Position numbers and translations under genes: made by a program
In this document: piece by piece, positions 23,708 to 30,369 of the stretch
Position numbering within the stretch: the stretch's first letter is position 1
Layout of the letters: each line of letters opens with the position of its first letter
Assembly: GCA_035637595.1 (NCBI GenBank)
Contig: DASPWW010000137.1
Location: 1 to 32,661, forward strand
Reading direction: 5' to 3'
Length of the DNA stretch: 32,661 bases
From: DASPWW01 sp035637595
GTDB lineage: Bacteria > Actinomycetota > Thermoleophilia > Solirubrobacterales > 70-9
The notes under the pieces: generated by a model
Databases searched by the model: none
Told to the model about the DNA's origin: nothing
Seen by the model: only the letters and a program-made list of their open reading frames with translations

Positions 23708-25182
23708 TGGAGGCTTCCGACCCCCGGCTGGTGATCGTCTCCAACCGCGGGCCCGCCCAGTTCGAGCTCGACGAGGCAGGCGAGCGGGTCGTGACCCGAG
23801 GCGGGGGCGGGCTGGTGACCGCGCTGAGCGGGCTGGTCTCGCACCGCAGCGCGCTGTGGATCGCCTCGGCGATGACCGACGAGGACGTCGCCGTCAGCTC
23901 CGAGGCGGGCGGGCCGGTGCGGATCTCGATCGGCGGGATCGATTACGAGGTCCTGCTCGTCGAGAGCGATGCGGACGCCTACGACGCTTTCTACAACGTG
24001 ATCGCGAACCCGATCCTGTGGTTCATCCAGCACTACCTCTGGGACCTCTCCAACGCGCCCGACATCCGGCGCGAGGAGATGGACGCCTGGGAGTACGGGT
24101 ACAAGGTCGTCAACGCGGACCTCGCGAACGCGGTGCTGCGTCAGATCGAGGGCATCGACAACCCGCTGGTGCTGCTCCACGACTACCACGTCTACACGGC
24201 CCCCGGGGTGATCCGCGCCGCCCGCCCCGACGCCTTCCTGCACCACTTCGTCCACATCCCGTGGTCGCAGTCCGACAGCTGGCGCATCCTGCCGGGGAGC
24301 TGGCGCGAGGAGATCTACCGCGGGTTGCTGGCGAACGACATCATCGGCTTTCACACCAACTCGTCGTGCCGCAACTTCCTCGCCTGCTGCCAGGAGCTGC
24401 TGGAGCTCGAGGTGGACTACGAGCGCCGCCTGGTGGTGCAGGATGGGCGCGAGACCTGGGTTCGCGCCTATCCGCTGGCGATCGACGCCGGGCGGCTTCG
24501 CGACGCCGCCGCCTCCGACGCGGTCGCCGACTACGAGCAGGAGGTCCTGGCGCGGCGCCGCGACTGTCTGATCCTGCGAGTGGACCGCGCCGACCTGTCG
24601 AAGAACGTCCTGCGCGGCTTCACGGCGTTCGACGTCTTCCTCGACCAGCACCCGGAGTTCCGCGAGCGCGTGACGTTCGTCGCCCACCTTCAGCCCTCGC
24701 GCCAGGACGTGCCGCAGTACCAGGAGTACCTCGAGCGCATCGAGGCGCTGGTGGCCGTCGTCAACCACCGCCACGGGACCACCGACTGGATGCCGATCGA
24801 CCTGCGGATCTACGACAACTTCTACGAGGCCGTGGCGCGCTACAAGCACTACGACCTGCTGATCGTCAACCCGATCTTCGACGGCATGAACCTCGTCGCC
24901 AAGGAGGCGCCGGCGGTCAACACGCGCGATGGCGTCGTGCTGCTGTCCGAGAACACCGGCGCCCACGAGGAGCTCGGGGACTGCAGCCTGACCGTCAACC
25001 CGTTCGACATCCAGGAGCAGGCGGACACGATCTATCGCGCGCTGACGATGGACGACGAGGAGCGCCGCCTGCGCGCCGAGCGACTGCGCGTGATCGTCGA
25101 TGCCCGCGACCCCGGAGACTGGGTCGACGAGCAGCTCGCCGACATCCGGGCGAAGCAGGGCGGGCGCGAGCGGGTGGGGTGA
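23707..25182 (+). CDS. GT20 glycosyltransferase, divergent OtsA-like (trehalose-6-phosphate synthase family)
   Basis: A 491-aa GT-B enzyme of the OtsA family, which joins NDP-glucose to glucose 6-phosphate. It keeps IVSNRGP, GGGGLVTAL, YNVIANPILWFIQHY, LLHDYHV, the Arg and Lys of the phosphate/donor site (VDRADLSKN), FDGMNLVAKEA and LSENTGAHEELG. It departs from canonical OtsA, where the donor loop is LDYSKG and the last motif SEFAGA. The changes SKN-x2-RGF and SENTGAHEE place it in a variant branch, so the product may not be trehalose 6-phosphate. No otsB phosphatase gene is adjacent. ATG 23707 overlaps the treT stop and its own TGA overlaps the next start. Confidence 0.82.
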   Translation: MEASDPRLVIVSNRGPAQFELDEAGERVVTRGGGGLVTALSGLVSHRSALWIASAMTDEDVAVSSEAGGPVRISIGGIDYEVLLVESDADAYDAFYNVIANPILWFIQHYLWDLSNAPDIRREEMDAWEYGYKVVNADLANAVLRQIEGIDNPLVLLHDYHVYTAPGVIRAARPDAFLHHFVHIPWSQSDSWRILPGSWREEIYRGLLANDIIGFHTNSSCRNFLACCQELLELEVDYERRLVVQDGRETWVRAYPLAIDAGRLRDAAASDAVADYEQEVLARRRDCLILRVDRADLSKNVLRGFTAFDVFLDQHPEFRERVTFVAHLQPSRQDVPQYQEYLERIEALVAVVNHRHGTTDWMPIDLRIYDNFYEAVARYKHYDLLIVNPIFDGMNLVAKEAPAVNTRDGVVLLSENTGAHEELGDCSLTVNPFDIQEQADTIYRALTMDDEERRLRAERLRVIVDARDPGDWVDEQLADIRAKQGGRERVG

Positions 25183-26066
25183 TGGGGCGGCGGGGTGGCG
25201 CCCGGTCGGCCGTGTTGCTGTGCCTCGGCGCGGTTGTGGGCAGCTGGTCGCTTGCCCCGACAAGTGCCGGCGCGGCCACGCAGCTCGGCCAGCTCGCGCC
25301 TTCGCCCACCAACTGCCCCGGCGACACCGACTACGTCCAGGTGTCGGCCAACTCTGGCACGCCATACGAGGTGCCGAGCGCGGGGGTGATCACCTCGTGG
25401 AGCCATCAGGCTCGCCCGACGCCGGCGAGCTCCGGTCGGCTTCAGGTCTGGAGGCCGGCGGGAGGCACGAGCTTCACCCTCGTCGGCCGCAGTGAGCTGA
25501 CGCCGTTCACCGCCGGGGTGGTGAATCAGTTCGCGATCAGGATCCCGGTGAGGCCGGGCGACCTGCTCGGGTTTCGCGTCGGCCCCGGCGCGACCGGAGC
25601 GGCGTGCGAGTTCCCCGGAGGAGCCGGCCTGGGCACGGCGGGCCGGGACGCCGCGGGCTCCAGCGATCCCGCCCCCGGCGAGACCCGAGACCTGCCAACG
25701 AGCCCCAGCCTGCTCAACGTCGCCGCGATCCTCGAGCCCGACTGCGACGCCGACGGGTTCGGCGACGAGACCCAGGACCCCTCGGTCGACTGCGCTGCGC
25801 CCGAGACCCAGATCACCAAGCACCCCAAGGACAAGGTGCGAACGAGGAAGAAGCGGGCCAAGGCGACCTTCGAGTTCTCTTCGTCGGAGGCCAACGTGAG
25901 CTTCGAGTGCTCGCTCGACGGCCAGCCGTTCGTACCCTGCACCTCCCCGGACACCGTGAAGGTAAAGAAGGGAAAGCACACCTTCTCGGTGAGGGCCCGC
26001 GACACCGCCGGAAACGTCGACGCCACGCCGGCGTCAGACGACTGGAAGGTCAAGAAGAAGAAATAG
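25182..26066 (+). CDS. secreted protein with C-terminal Ig-like domain
   Basis: A 294-aa exported protein. A signal peptide (about 1-31, ending AGAA) is followed by a region with few charges (NCPGDTDYVQVSANSG onward) and an acidic DCDADGFGDETQDP stretch that resembles a calcium-binding thrombospondin-type-3 repeat. The C-terminal 85 residues form a small beta domain (PETQITKHP; FEFSSSEANVSFECSLDGQ; HTFSVRARDTAGNVDATP) of a type common in secreted actinobacterial proteins. The last residues are Lys-rich. Function is unknown; cell-surface attachment is possible. The ATG at 25182 overlaps the TGA of the GT20 gene, an unexpected coupling of a secreted protein to sugar enzymes. Confidence 0.8.
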   Translation: MGRRGGARSAVLLCLGAVVGSWSLAPTSAGAATQLGQLAPSPTNCPGDTDYVQVSANSGTPYEVPSAGVITSWSHQARPTPASSGRLQVWRPAGGTSFTLVGRSELTPFTAGVVNQFAIRIPVRPGDLLGFRVGPGATGAACEFPGGAGLGTAGRDAAGSSDPAPGETRDLPTSPSLLNVAAILEPDCDADGFGDETQDPSVDCAAPETQITKHPKDKVRTRKKRAKATFEFSSSEANVSFECSLDGQPFVPCTSPDTVKVKKGKHTFSVRARDTAGNVDATPASDDWKVKKKK

Positions 26067-26145
26067 GCGACTGTCGGCGGCTGTCCTGCTTAGGCCCCGG
26101 TATGCGAGGCGAATGCAGGACAGCGGGTCGATTCATCGTCGCCTA
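26064..26145. terminator. large two-arm inverted repeat between convergent genes, including both stop codons
   Basis: Outer arms TAGGCGAC (26064-26071) and GTCGCCTA (26138-26145) are a perfect 8-bp inverted repeat. They contain the TAG of the plus-strand gene and, reversed, the TAG of the minus-strand gene. Inner arms GCTGTCCTGC (26080-26089) and GCAGGACAGC (26115-26124) add a perfect 10-bp stem. The symmetric layout suits a bidirectional terminator, although there is no T-run. Confidence 0.6.
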
Positions 26146-26664
26146 GAGGCCGAACTCGTCGCCCGCGGGATCGGCAGGTGGGGGAGCCGGCGCCGCGGGC
26201 GGCGCCGGGGCGGGCGGTGGGTCGAAAGCCGGCGGCGAAGGCGGGCCCGGCGCAGCCGGGGCCTGGGGCGGGCCGGATCCCCCTTGGCTCTCGCCAGCCT
26301 TGTGATCGCCGCCAGCTGACGCTTGCCCGCCGCCGGGCTGGCCTCCACCGCCGGGTGGGCCATCATCACCGGGCGAACCGCCGCCGCCCTTCGCCTTGCC
26401 GGGGCGGTGGCGCTTTGACGCCGGGGCCGGTCCAGCTTTCGAGCCGGGCGGCTGCTCGGAATCGTGCTCGGCCGCGTCGCCGGCACGATCGGCCGTCGAC
26501 GTGGGCGGAGGTTCCGCGGCCAGTGCGAGACCCACGTCGGGGTCGGGGGGAGGCGGATCGGGGCTCGCCAGCACCGATGGCGCGATCGCGACCGCCGCAA
26601 CAACTGTCGCCACGCACGCGCACAGGCGTGTGACGTTGCCCCATCTGACGCGGCGGCCTCGCAT
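26143..26664 (-). CDS. secreted Pro/Gly-rich low-complexity protein
   Basis: A 173-aa protein with a signal peptide (basic RGRRVRWGN start, hydrophobic to about residue 33, ending VLAS). The mature part is almost wholly Pro, Gly, Ala, Ser and Asp, with Gly-rich and then Pro-Ala-rich blocks, and it ends in DPAGDEFGL. It is probably disordered and may span the wall or act as a linker; no catalytic domain is present. The overlapping frame from 26672 encodes an Arg-rich shadow without a signal peptide, so this frame is chosen. It diverges from rpsF and converges on the secreted Ig-like gene. Confidence 0.6.
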   Translation of the reverse strand: MRGRRVRWGNVTRLCACVATVVAAVAIAPSVLASPDPPPPDPDVGLALAAEPPPTSTADRAGDAAEHDSEQPPGSKAGPAPASKRHRPGKAKGGGGSPGDDGPPGGGGQPGGGQASAGGDHKAGESQGGSGPPQAPAAPGPPSPPAFDPPPAPAPPAAPAPPPADPAGDEFGL

Positions 26665-26716
26665 GTCATCAATTAGGCGTCAGGCGCCCGAATTCTCCCC
26701 GGCCAGGGCCGCCCGC

Positions 26717-26722
26717 TAAAGT
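26717..26722 (+). promoter_or_regulatory. -10-like box for rpsF
   Basis: TAAAGT fits TANNNT and ends 11 nt before the TTG start of rpsF. It leaves at most a few bases of leader. Confidence 0.45.
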
Positions 26723-26733
26723 GGTCCGCCGTT

Positions 26734-27270
26734 TTGGCACGCGAGTACGAAATGGTCCTGATGCTCGATCCGGAGGCTCCGGACAAGCGGCGAGAGGAGA
26801 TCGCCGAGGGCGCCCGCAAGCGGATCGAGTCCGCCGGCGAGCTCAAGCACGCCGACAACTGGGGCGTGCGAAAGATGTCCTATGAGATCGAGCGGCGAAA
26901 CGAGGCCGACTACCGCTTCTACCGCTTCGTCGCCGAGAGCCCCGTGCTCGACGACCTCAACCACACGCTCAAGATCACCGACGGGGTCCTGCGCTTTCGC
27001 ATCTTCAAGGTCGACGCGGCAACCCCCGTGATCGTGCCCGCTGCCGCGATGCAGCCGGCACGCGGAGGGCGGGATGCACGCGACACGCGCCGCGGCCCGC
27101 GCCGCGACCGCGGCGCCCCGCCGCCCGAAACGGGAGCCGACGAGGGCGAAGCGCCGGCGGAGGCGCCCGCCGAGCCCGCCGCCGAGGTGGAGGAGCCTGT
27201 CGCCGAGGGCGAGGAGGCCGAGGCCGCCGCGGAGCAGGGCGGCGAGCAGGAAGAGCCCTCCGAGGGCTAG
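26734..27270 (+). CDS. rpsF: 30S ribosomal protein bS6 with long charged C-terminal extension
   Basis: A 178-aa protein. Residues 1-98 are the bS6 fold (REYEMVLMLDPEAPDKRREEI; ADNWGVRKMSYEIERRNEADYRF; GVLRFRIFKVD), which binds 16S rRNA with bS18. Standard bS6 is about 95-100 residues. The extra 75 residues are first Arg-rich (about 109-128) and then Glu/Ala-rich (about 132-178), presumably disordered. The TTG at 26734 is the only sensible start: it places the family's N-terminal REYE correctly and lies just after a TAAAGT box. It heads the rpsF-ssb-rpsR-rplI cluster. Confidence 0.93.
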   Translation: MAREYEMVLMLDPEAPDKRREEIAEGARKRIESAGELKHADNWGVRKMSYEIERRNEADYRFYRFVAESPVLDDLNHTLKITDGVLRFRIFKVDAATPVIVPAAAMQPARGGRDARDTRRGPRRDRGAPPPETGADEGEAPAEAPAEPAAEVEEPVAEGEEAEAAAEQGGEQEEPSEG

Positions 27271-27342
27271 TCGCCGGGTCCCGCGCGATCCCGCAAGCTG
27301 CGGCTTTGCGCTGCTCCCTCCCCCGCGGGGGGGCGAAAGCAA

Positions 27343-27374
27343 GCCGATCGGCTACTTAGAATCCGGAAGGATTC
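27343..27374 (+). promoter_or_regulatory. ssb promoter with flanking palindromes
   Basis: TAGAAT (27357-27362) is a good -10 box. A 10-bp palindrome, GCCGATCGGC (27343-27352), lies 4 bp upstream. GAATCC (27359-27364), GGAA and GGATTC (27369-27374) form a perfect hairpin with a GNRA-type loop that overlaps the -10 and the expected start site. The leader then has GAGAGGGGA (27382-27390) before the ATG at 27397. Confidence 0.5.
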
Positions 27375-27396
27375 AACGATCGAGAGGGGACTGACC

Positions 27397-27858
27397 ATGG
27401 CAGCCACGAACATCAACCGAGTCACGATCACGGGCAACCTCACGAAGGACCCCGAGCTCCGCACCACGCCCGGCGGGACTTCGGTCTGCAAGCTCCGGGT
27501 TGCCGTGAACAGCCGGCGCAAGGACGGCACGAGCGGCGAGTGGGTCGACAAGCCCAACTACTTCGACGTCACGGTGTGGGGCGCGCAGGGCGAGAACTGC
27601 GCCAACTATCTCTTCAAGGGCCGCCCCGTCGCCGTCGACGGGCGCCTCGACTGGCGTGAGTGGGAGGCTCAGGACGGGTCGAAGCGCCAGTCGATCGAGA
27701 TAATCGCCGAGTCGGTCCAGTTCCTGGGCTCGCGTGACGACAACCCGGGCGGCGGCGACGGAATCCAGGCGCGCTCCGACGTCCCGGCCGACACCTCGGA
27801 CTTCGAGGGCGAGAAGGCCGGCGTCGCCAGCGGCTCGGACGACGACATCCCGTTCTGA
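27397..27858 (+). CDS. ssb: single-stranded DNA-binding protein
   Basis: A 153-aa protein that coats single-stranded DNA during replication and repair. The OB fold covers about residues 1-110 (INRVTITGNLTKDPELRTTPGG; KLRVAVNSRRKDG; NYFDVTVWGAQGENCANYLFKGRPVAVDGRL). A short linker leads to the acidic tail DDDIPF, the docking tip for partner proteins. Length is normal. ATG 27397 has a strong GAGAGGGGA site 6 nt upstream and a promoter of its own behind rpsF, so ssb can be made independently of bS6. Confidence 0.96.
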   Translation: MAATNINRVTITGNLTKDPELRTTPGGTSVCKLRVAVNSRRKDGTSGEWVDKPNYFDVTVWGAQGENCANYLFKGRPVAVDGRLDWREWEAQDGSKRQSIEIIAESVQFLGSRDDNPGGGDGIQARSDVPADTSDFEGEKAGVASGSDDDIPF

Positions 27859-27895
27859 TTCGCGTCACAGCGGGGCCGTGAGCGCCTGAGCACGG

Positions 27896-27919
27896 GCCAC
27901 GTCGTGGCTTATGGCCACG
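27896..27919 (+). other. alternative-pairing hairpin segments between ssb and rpsR
   Basis: Three segments are mutually complementary: GCCACG (27896-27901), CGTGGC (27903-27908) and GCCACG (27914-27919). The middle one can pair with the first (tight loop) or the third (5-nt loop TTATG), giving two exclusive hairpins in any transcript that reads through from ssb. Confidence 0.35.
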
Positions 27920-27941
27920 CGGGGCGCCGAGCCCCAGTGGC

Positions 27942-27947
27942 TATCAT
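27942..27947 (+). promoter_or_regulatory. -10-like box upstream of rpsR
   Basis: TATCAT is a good TANNNT match and ends 9 nt before the GTG at 27957 that opens the short leader frame of rpsR. No -35 motif is apparent. Confidence 0.5.
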
Positions 27948-27956
27948 GCCCCGCTC

Positions 27957-28013
27957 GTGACCACGGACTCGAACGAGATCGCAGGGGCGCGCGTGCGCCA
28001 CGGGAGCGCCTGA
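27957..28013 (+). CDS. putative 18-aa leader peptide overlapping the rpsR start
   Basis: GTG at 27957 opens an 18-codon frame (VTTDSNEIAGARVRHGSA) that ends in TGA at 28011-28013. The last base of that stop is the first base of the rpsR ATG (TGATG), the same junction used by three real gene pairs in this window. A TATCAT box lies 9 nt before the GTG, so the peptide would be the first thing translated on a near-leaderless transcript, with ribosomes handed on to rpsR. It has no known homologue that I recognise and no run of one amino acid that would suggest classic attenuation. Confidence 0.4.
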   Translation: MTTDSNEIAGARVRHGSA

Positions 28014-28279
28014 TGCCGCCAAAGCAGCGAGGCGAGGGCGCGCCCCCTCGCCGGCGTCGCGGTCCGTCGGACCGCATGCGGCCGCGCAAGTACACCCGGA
28101 TCAACGTCGAGCAGATCGACTACAAGGACCTCAACACGATGCGGCGCTTTCTCTCGGACCGCGGCAAGGTCCGGTCGCGCCGTGTCACCGGCCTGTCGCG
28201 CCGCCACCAGGAGCAGCTCGCGCTCGCGGTGAAGCGGGCCCGGGAGCTGGCCTTCCTCCCCTACGTCGGCGAGCGCTAG
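28013..28279 (+). CDS. rpsR: 30S ribosomal protein bS18
   Basis: An 88-aa ribosomal protein that pairs with bS6 on the 30S platform. The family core is clear: IDYKDLNTMRRFLSDRGKV, then SRRVTGLSRRHQEQLALAVKRARELAFLPY. The N-terminus is basic (PPRRRRGPSDRMRPRKYTR). No zinc-binding Cys motif is present, so this is the Cys-minus form. ATG 28013 is chosen over the longer frame from 27911, whose first 34 residues do not match bS18. The start overlaps the stop of a short upstream frame and has GGGAG at 28002-28006. Confidence 0.95.
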   Translation: MPPKQRGEGAPPRRRRGPSDRMRPRKYTRINVEQIDYKDLNTMRRFLSDRGKVRSRRVTGLSRRHQEQLALAVKRARELAFLPYVGER

Positions 28280-28293
28280 GCCGCCGCAGCTCG

Positions 28294-28746
28294 ATGGCTC
28301 AGGCGATCCTGCTCAAGGACGTTGACGATCTCGGGGCGGCCGGCGAGGCGGTCGATGTATCACCGGGGTACCTGCGCAACTACCTGGTCCCCCGGCGCCT
28401 CGCCCAGCCCGCGACCAAGGGGGCGCTCGAGGACGCCCAGCGGCGCCGCGAGGCCGCGGAGCGCGCCGAGCGCGAGCAGACCGAGCGCGCCCAGGAGACG
28501 GCGTCGCTGCTTGCCAAGACCGTGCTGACGATCAGCCACCGCGCCGGCGAGGACGGCAAGCTGTTCGGCTCGGTGACCAGCAAGGAGATCTCAGACGCGA
28601 TTCGCGAGGCGCGCGGGCTGAAGGTCGATCGCAAGCGAATCCGGCTCGATGACCCGATCCGCGAGGTAGGCACCTACATGGTCGAGGTCGAGCTCGGCGG
28701 CGGCACGACGGCGAAGGTCAAGACGATCGTCGCCGAGCAGAAGTAG
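28294..28746 (+). CDS. rplI: 50S ribosomal protein bL9
   Basis: A 150-aa protein of normal length. The N-terminal RNA-binding domain (AILLKDVDDLGAAGEAVDVSPGYLRNYLVPRRLA) is followed by the long connecting helix (about 45-75, Glu/Arg/Ala-rich) and the C-terminal domain (GEDGKLFGSVTSKEISDAI; RIRLDDPIREVGTYMVEVEL). It binds 23S rRNA near the L1 stalk. The ATG lies 14 nt after the rpsR stop with no clear ribosome-binding site. Confidence 0.96.
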   Translation: MAQAILLKDVDDLGAAGEAVDVSPGYLRNYLVPRRLAQPATKGALEDAQRRREAAERAEREQTERAQETASLLAKTVLTISHRAGEDGKLFGSVTSKEISDAIREARGLKVDRKRIRLDDPIREVGTYMVEVELGGGTTAKVKTIVAEQK

Positions 28747-28880
28747 CGGCCGCTCGCGCAGCGCGCAGCGCGCTGGAACTTCTAGCGGCGCTCGGCCCAT
28801 TGCTCCCCGCAAATAGCCGGAACGCCTCGTGCACCGCGCGGCGGCGTGTGCTTGGCTGAGCGCTCCGTCCGGGGCGGGGC

Positions 28881-28918
28881 TAATCCTGGGACCCGGGCCC
28901 TCATAGGGGTAGGCCCGG
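28881..28918 (+). promoter_or_regulatory. possible dnaB promoter and leader hairpin
   Basis: TAATCC (28881-28886) could be a -10. It is followed by CCGGGCC (28893-28899) and GGCCCGG (28912-28918), a perfect 7-bp hairpin with a 12-nt loop that would lie at the 5' end of the dnaB message. The rest of the 201-bp rplI-dnaB gap shows only GC-rich short repeats. Confidence 0.35.
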
Positions 28919-28947
28919 CGCACGGGTCCGCCGGGGCCACAGCACAC

Positions 28948-30354
28948 ATGGCACAGGCACAAACCGCACACGTCCCACCGCAGAACCTCGAAGCGGAGGA
29001 GTCGGTCCTCGGCGCGATGATGGTCGCCGAGGGGTCGATCGCGCCGGTGATCCTCGACGTCCGGCTGCATGCCGAGGACTTCTACCGTGACCGCCACCGC
29101 ACGATCTTCGGCGCGATCCGCTCCCTCTACGAGCGCTCGGAGCCGATCGACGCGCTCACCGTCTCCGAGTTCCTCGCACAGCACGGTGAGCTCGAGGGGG
29201 TAGGCGGAAAGGACCAGGTAGCCACCCTCTCCTCGACCGTCCCGGCGCCTGGCAACGCCCGCCACTACGCCCAGATCGTCAAGCAGAACGCGCTGCTGCG
29301 CCGCCTGCTCGGCGCGGCGCAGACGATCCAGCAGTCGGTCCACGAGCGCGGGGGCGAGCCCGAGTCCCTGGTCGAGGACGCCGAGCGGCTGCTGTTCCGG
29401 GTCGCGTACGAGGACCGGGCAAGCGACTTCCGCAAGGTCGCCTCGATCCTCGAGGAGGAGATCGACAAGCTCGAGCAGCTCGCGATGGGTGACGCCGCCC
29501 TGACCGGAGTGCCGTCGGGCTTCCGCGACCTCGACTCGATGACCGGTGGCTTCCAGCCCGGCAACCTCATCGTGATCGCGGCTCGTCCCTCGATGGGAAA
29601 GAGCTCGATCGTGTCCAACATCGCCGAGCACGTCTCGAGCCGTCAGGAGCTGCCGGTCGCGTTCTTCTCGCTCGAGATGTCGGAGGCCGAGCTCGCGCAT
29701 CGCTTCATCGCGTGCCGGGCGAGGATCTCGAGCGACCGGCTGCGTCGCGGCAAGGTCGCGACGAAGGACTGGCCGAGCGTGGTGCGGGCATGCAACGAGC
29801 TCGAGCAGGCGCCCCTGTGGATCGATGACTCCTCGGACCTCAGCATGCTCGACCTGCGCGCCAAGGCCCGGCGCCTGCATGCCTCCGAGAAGGGCCTCGG
29901 CCTGGTGATCGTCGACTACCTGCAGCTGATGCGACCGGAGGATCCGCGCCAGAATCGCGTCGAGCAGGTGGCTCAGATAAGCCGCGGGCTCAAGATCCTC
30001 GCGCGCGAGCTTGACGTTCCCGTGCTCGGCATCTCGCAGCTCTCACGCGCTCCCGAGCAGCGCCCCGACAAGCGCCCGATCCTCTCCGACCTGCGCGAGT
30101 CGGGGCAGATCGAGCAGGACTCGGATCTCGTCGCCTTCATCTACCGCGACGAGTACTACAACCGCGAGGAATCACCGGACCCGGGCGTGGCGGAGCTGCT
30201 GATCGCCAAGCACCGCAACGGGCCGACGGGGACCGTCCGCCTCGCGTTCCTCGAGCACTACCCCAGCTTCGCCAACCTCTCGCGGCAGGAGAAGCCCCAG
30301 GAGCAGCGTCCCGGGGAGGGTCCGCCGATGCTCGACGCCGCCGAGGAGGCGTAG
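28948..30354 (+). CDS. dnaB: replicative DNA helicase DnaB
   Basis: A 468-aa hexameric helicase that unwinds DNA at the fork. The N-terminal domain begins VPPQNLEAEESVLGAMMV, and the RecA-like domain starts near residue 185 (GVPSGFRDLDSMTGGFQPGN). Walker A is ARPSMGKSS, Walker B is LVIVDYLQLM, then SRGLKILARELDVPV, QLSRAPEQR and the DSDLVAFIYRDEYYN block. Mycobacterial dnaB genes often carry inteins; this one is uninterrupted. ATG 28948 matches the family N-terminus; the longer frame adds an unlikely 34 residues. A DnaC-like gene follows 15 nt after the stop. Confidence 0.96.
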   Translation: MAQAQTAHVPPQNLEAEESVLGAMMVAEGSIAPVILDVRLHAEDFYRDRHRTIFGAIRSLYERSEPIDALTVSEFLAQHGELEGVGGKDQVATLSSTVPAPGNARHYAQIVKQNALLRRLLGAAQTIQQSVHERGGEPESLVEDAERLLFRVAYEDRASDFRKVASILEEEIDKLEQLAMGDAALTGVPSGFRDLDSMTGGFQPGNLIVIAARPSMGKSSIVSNIAEHVSSRQELPVAFFSLEMSEAELAHRFIACRARISSDRLRRGKVATKDWPSVVRACNELEQAPLWIDDSSDLSMLDLRAKARRLHASEKGLGLVIVDYLQLMRPEDPRQNRVEQVAQISRGLKILARELDVPVLGISQLSRAPEQRPDKRPILSDLRESGQIEQDSDLVAFIYRDEYYNREESPDPGVAELLIAKHRNGPTGTVRLAFLEHYPSFANLSRQEKPQEQRPGEGPPMLDAAEEA

Positions 30355-30369
30355 CGCAGCCGCGAGCCG

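Noticed and set aside
23497..25365. A 622-codon minus-strand frame opposite the GT20 gene
   Set aside because: Antisense shadow of a conserved enzyme; no start signal and no recognisable domain.
26665..26733. Possible S6:S18 autoregulatory RNA before rpsF
   Set aside because: The -10 box lies only 11 nt before the start, leaving no room for that structured leader, and I see no matching stem-bulge in the 69-bp gap.
28948..30354. Intein in dnaB
   Set aside because: The helicase motifs run without interruption and the length is normal for DnaB.
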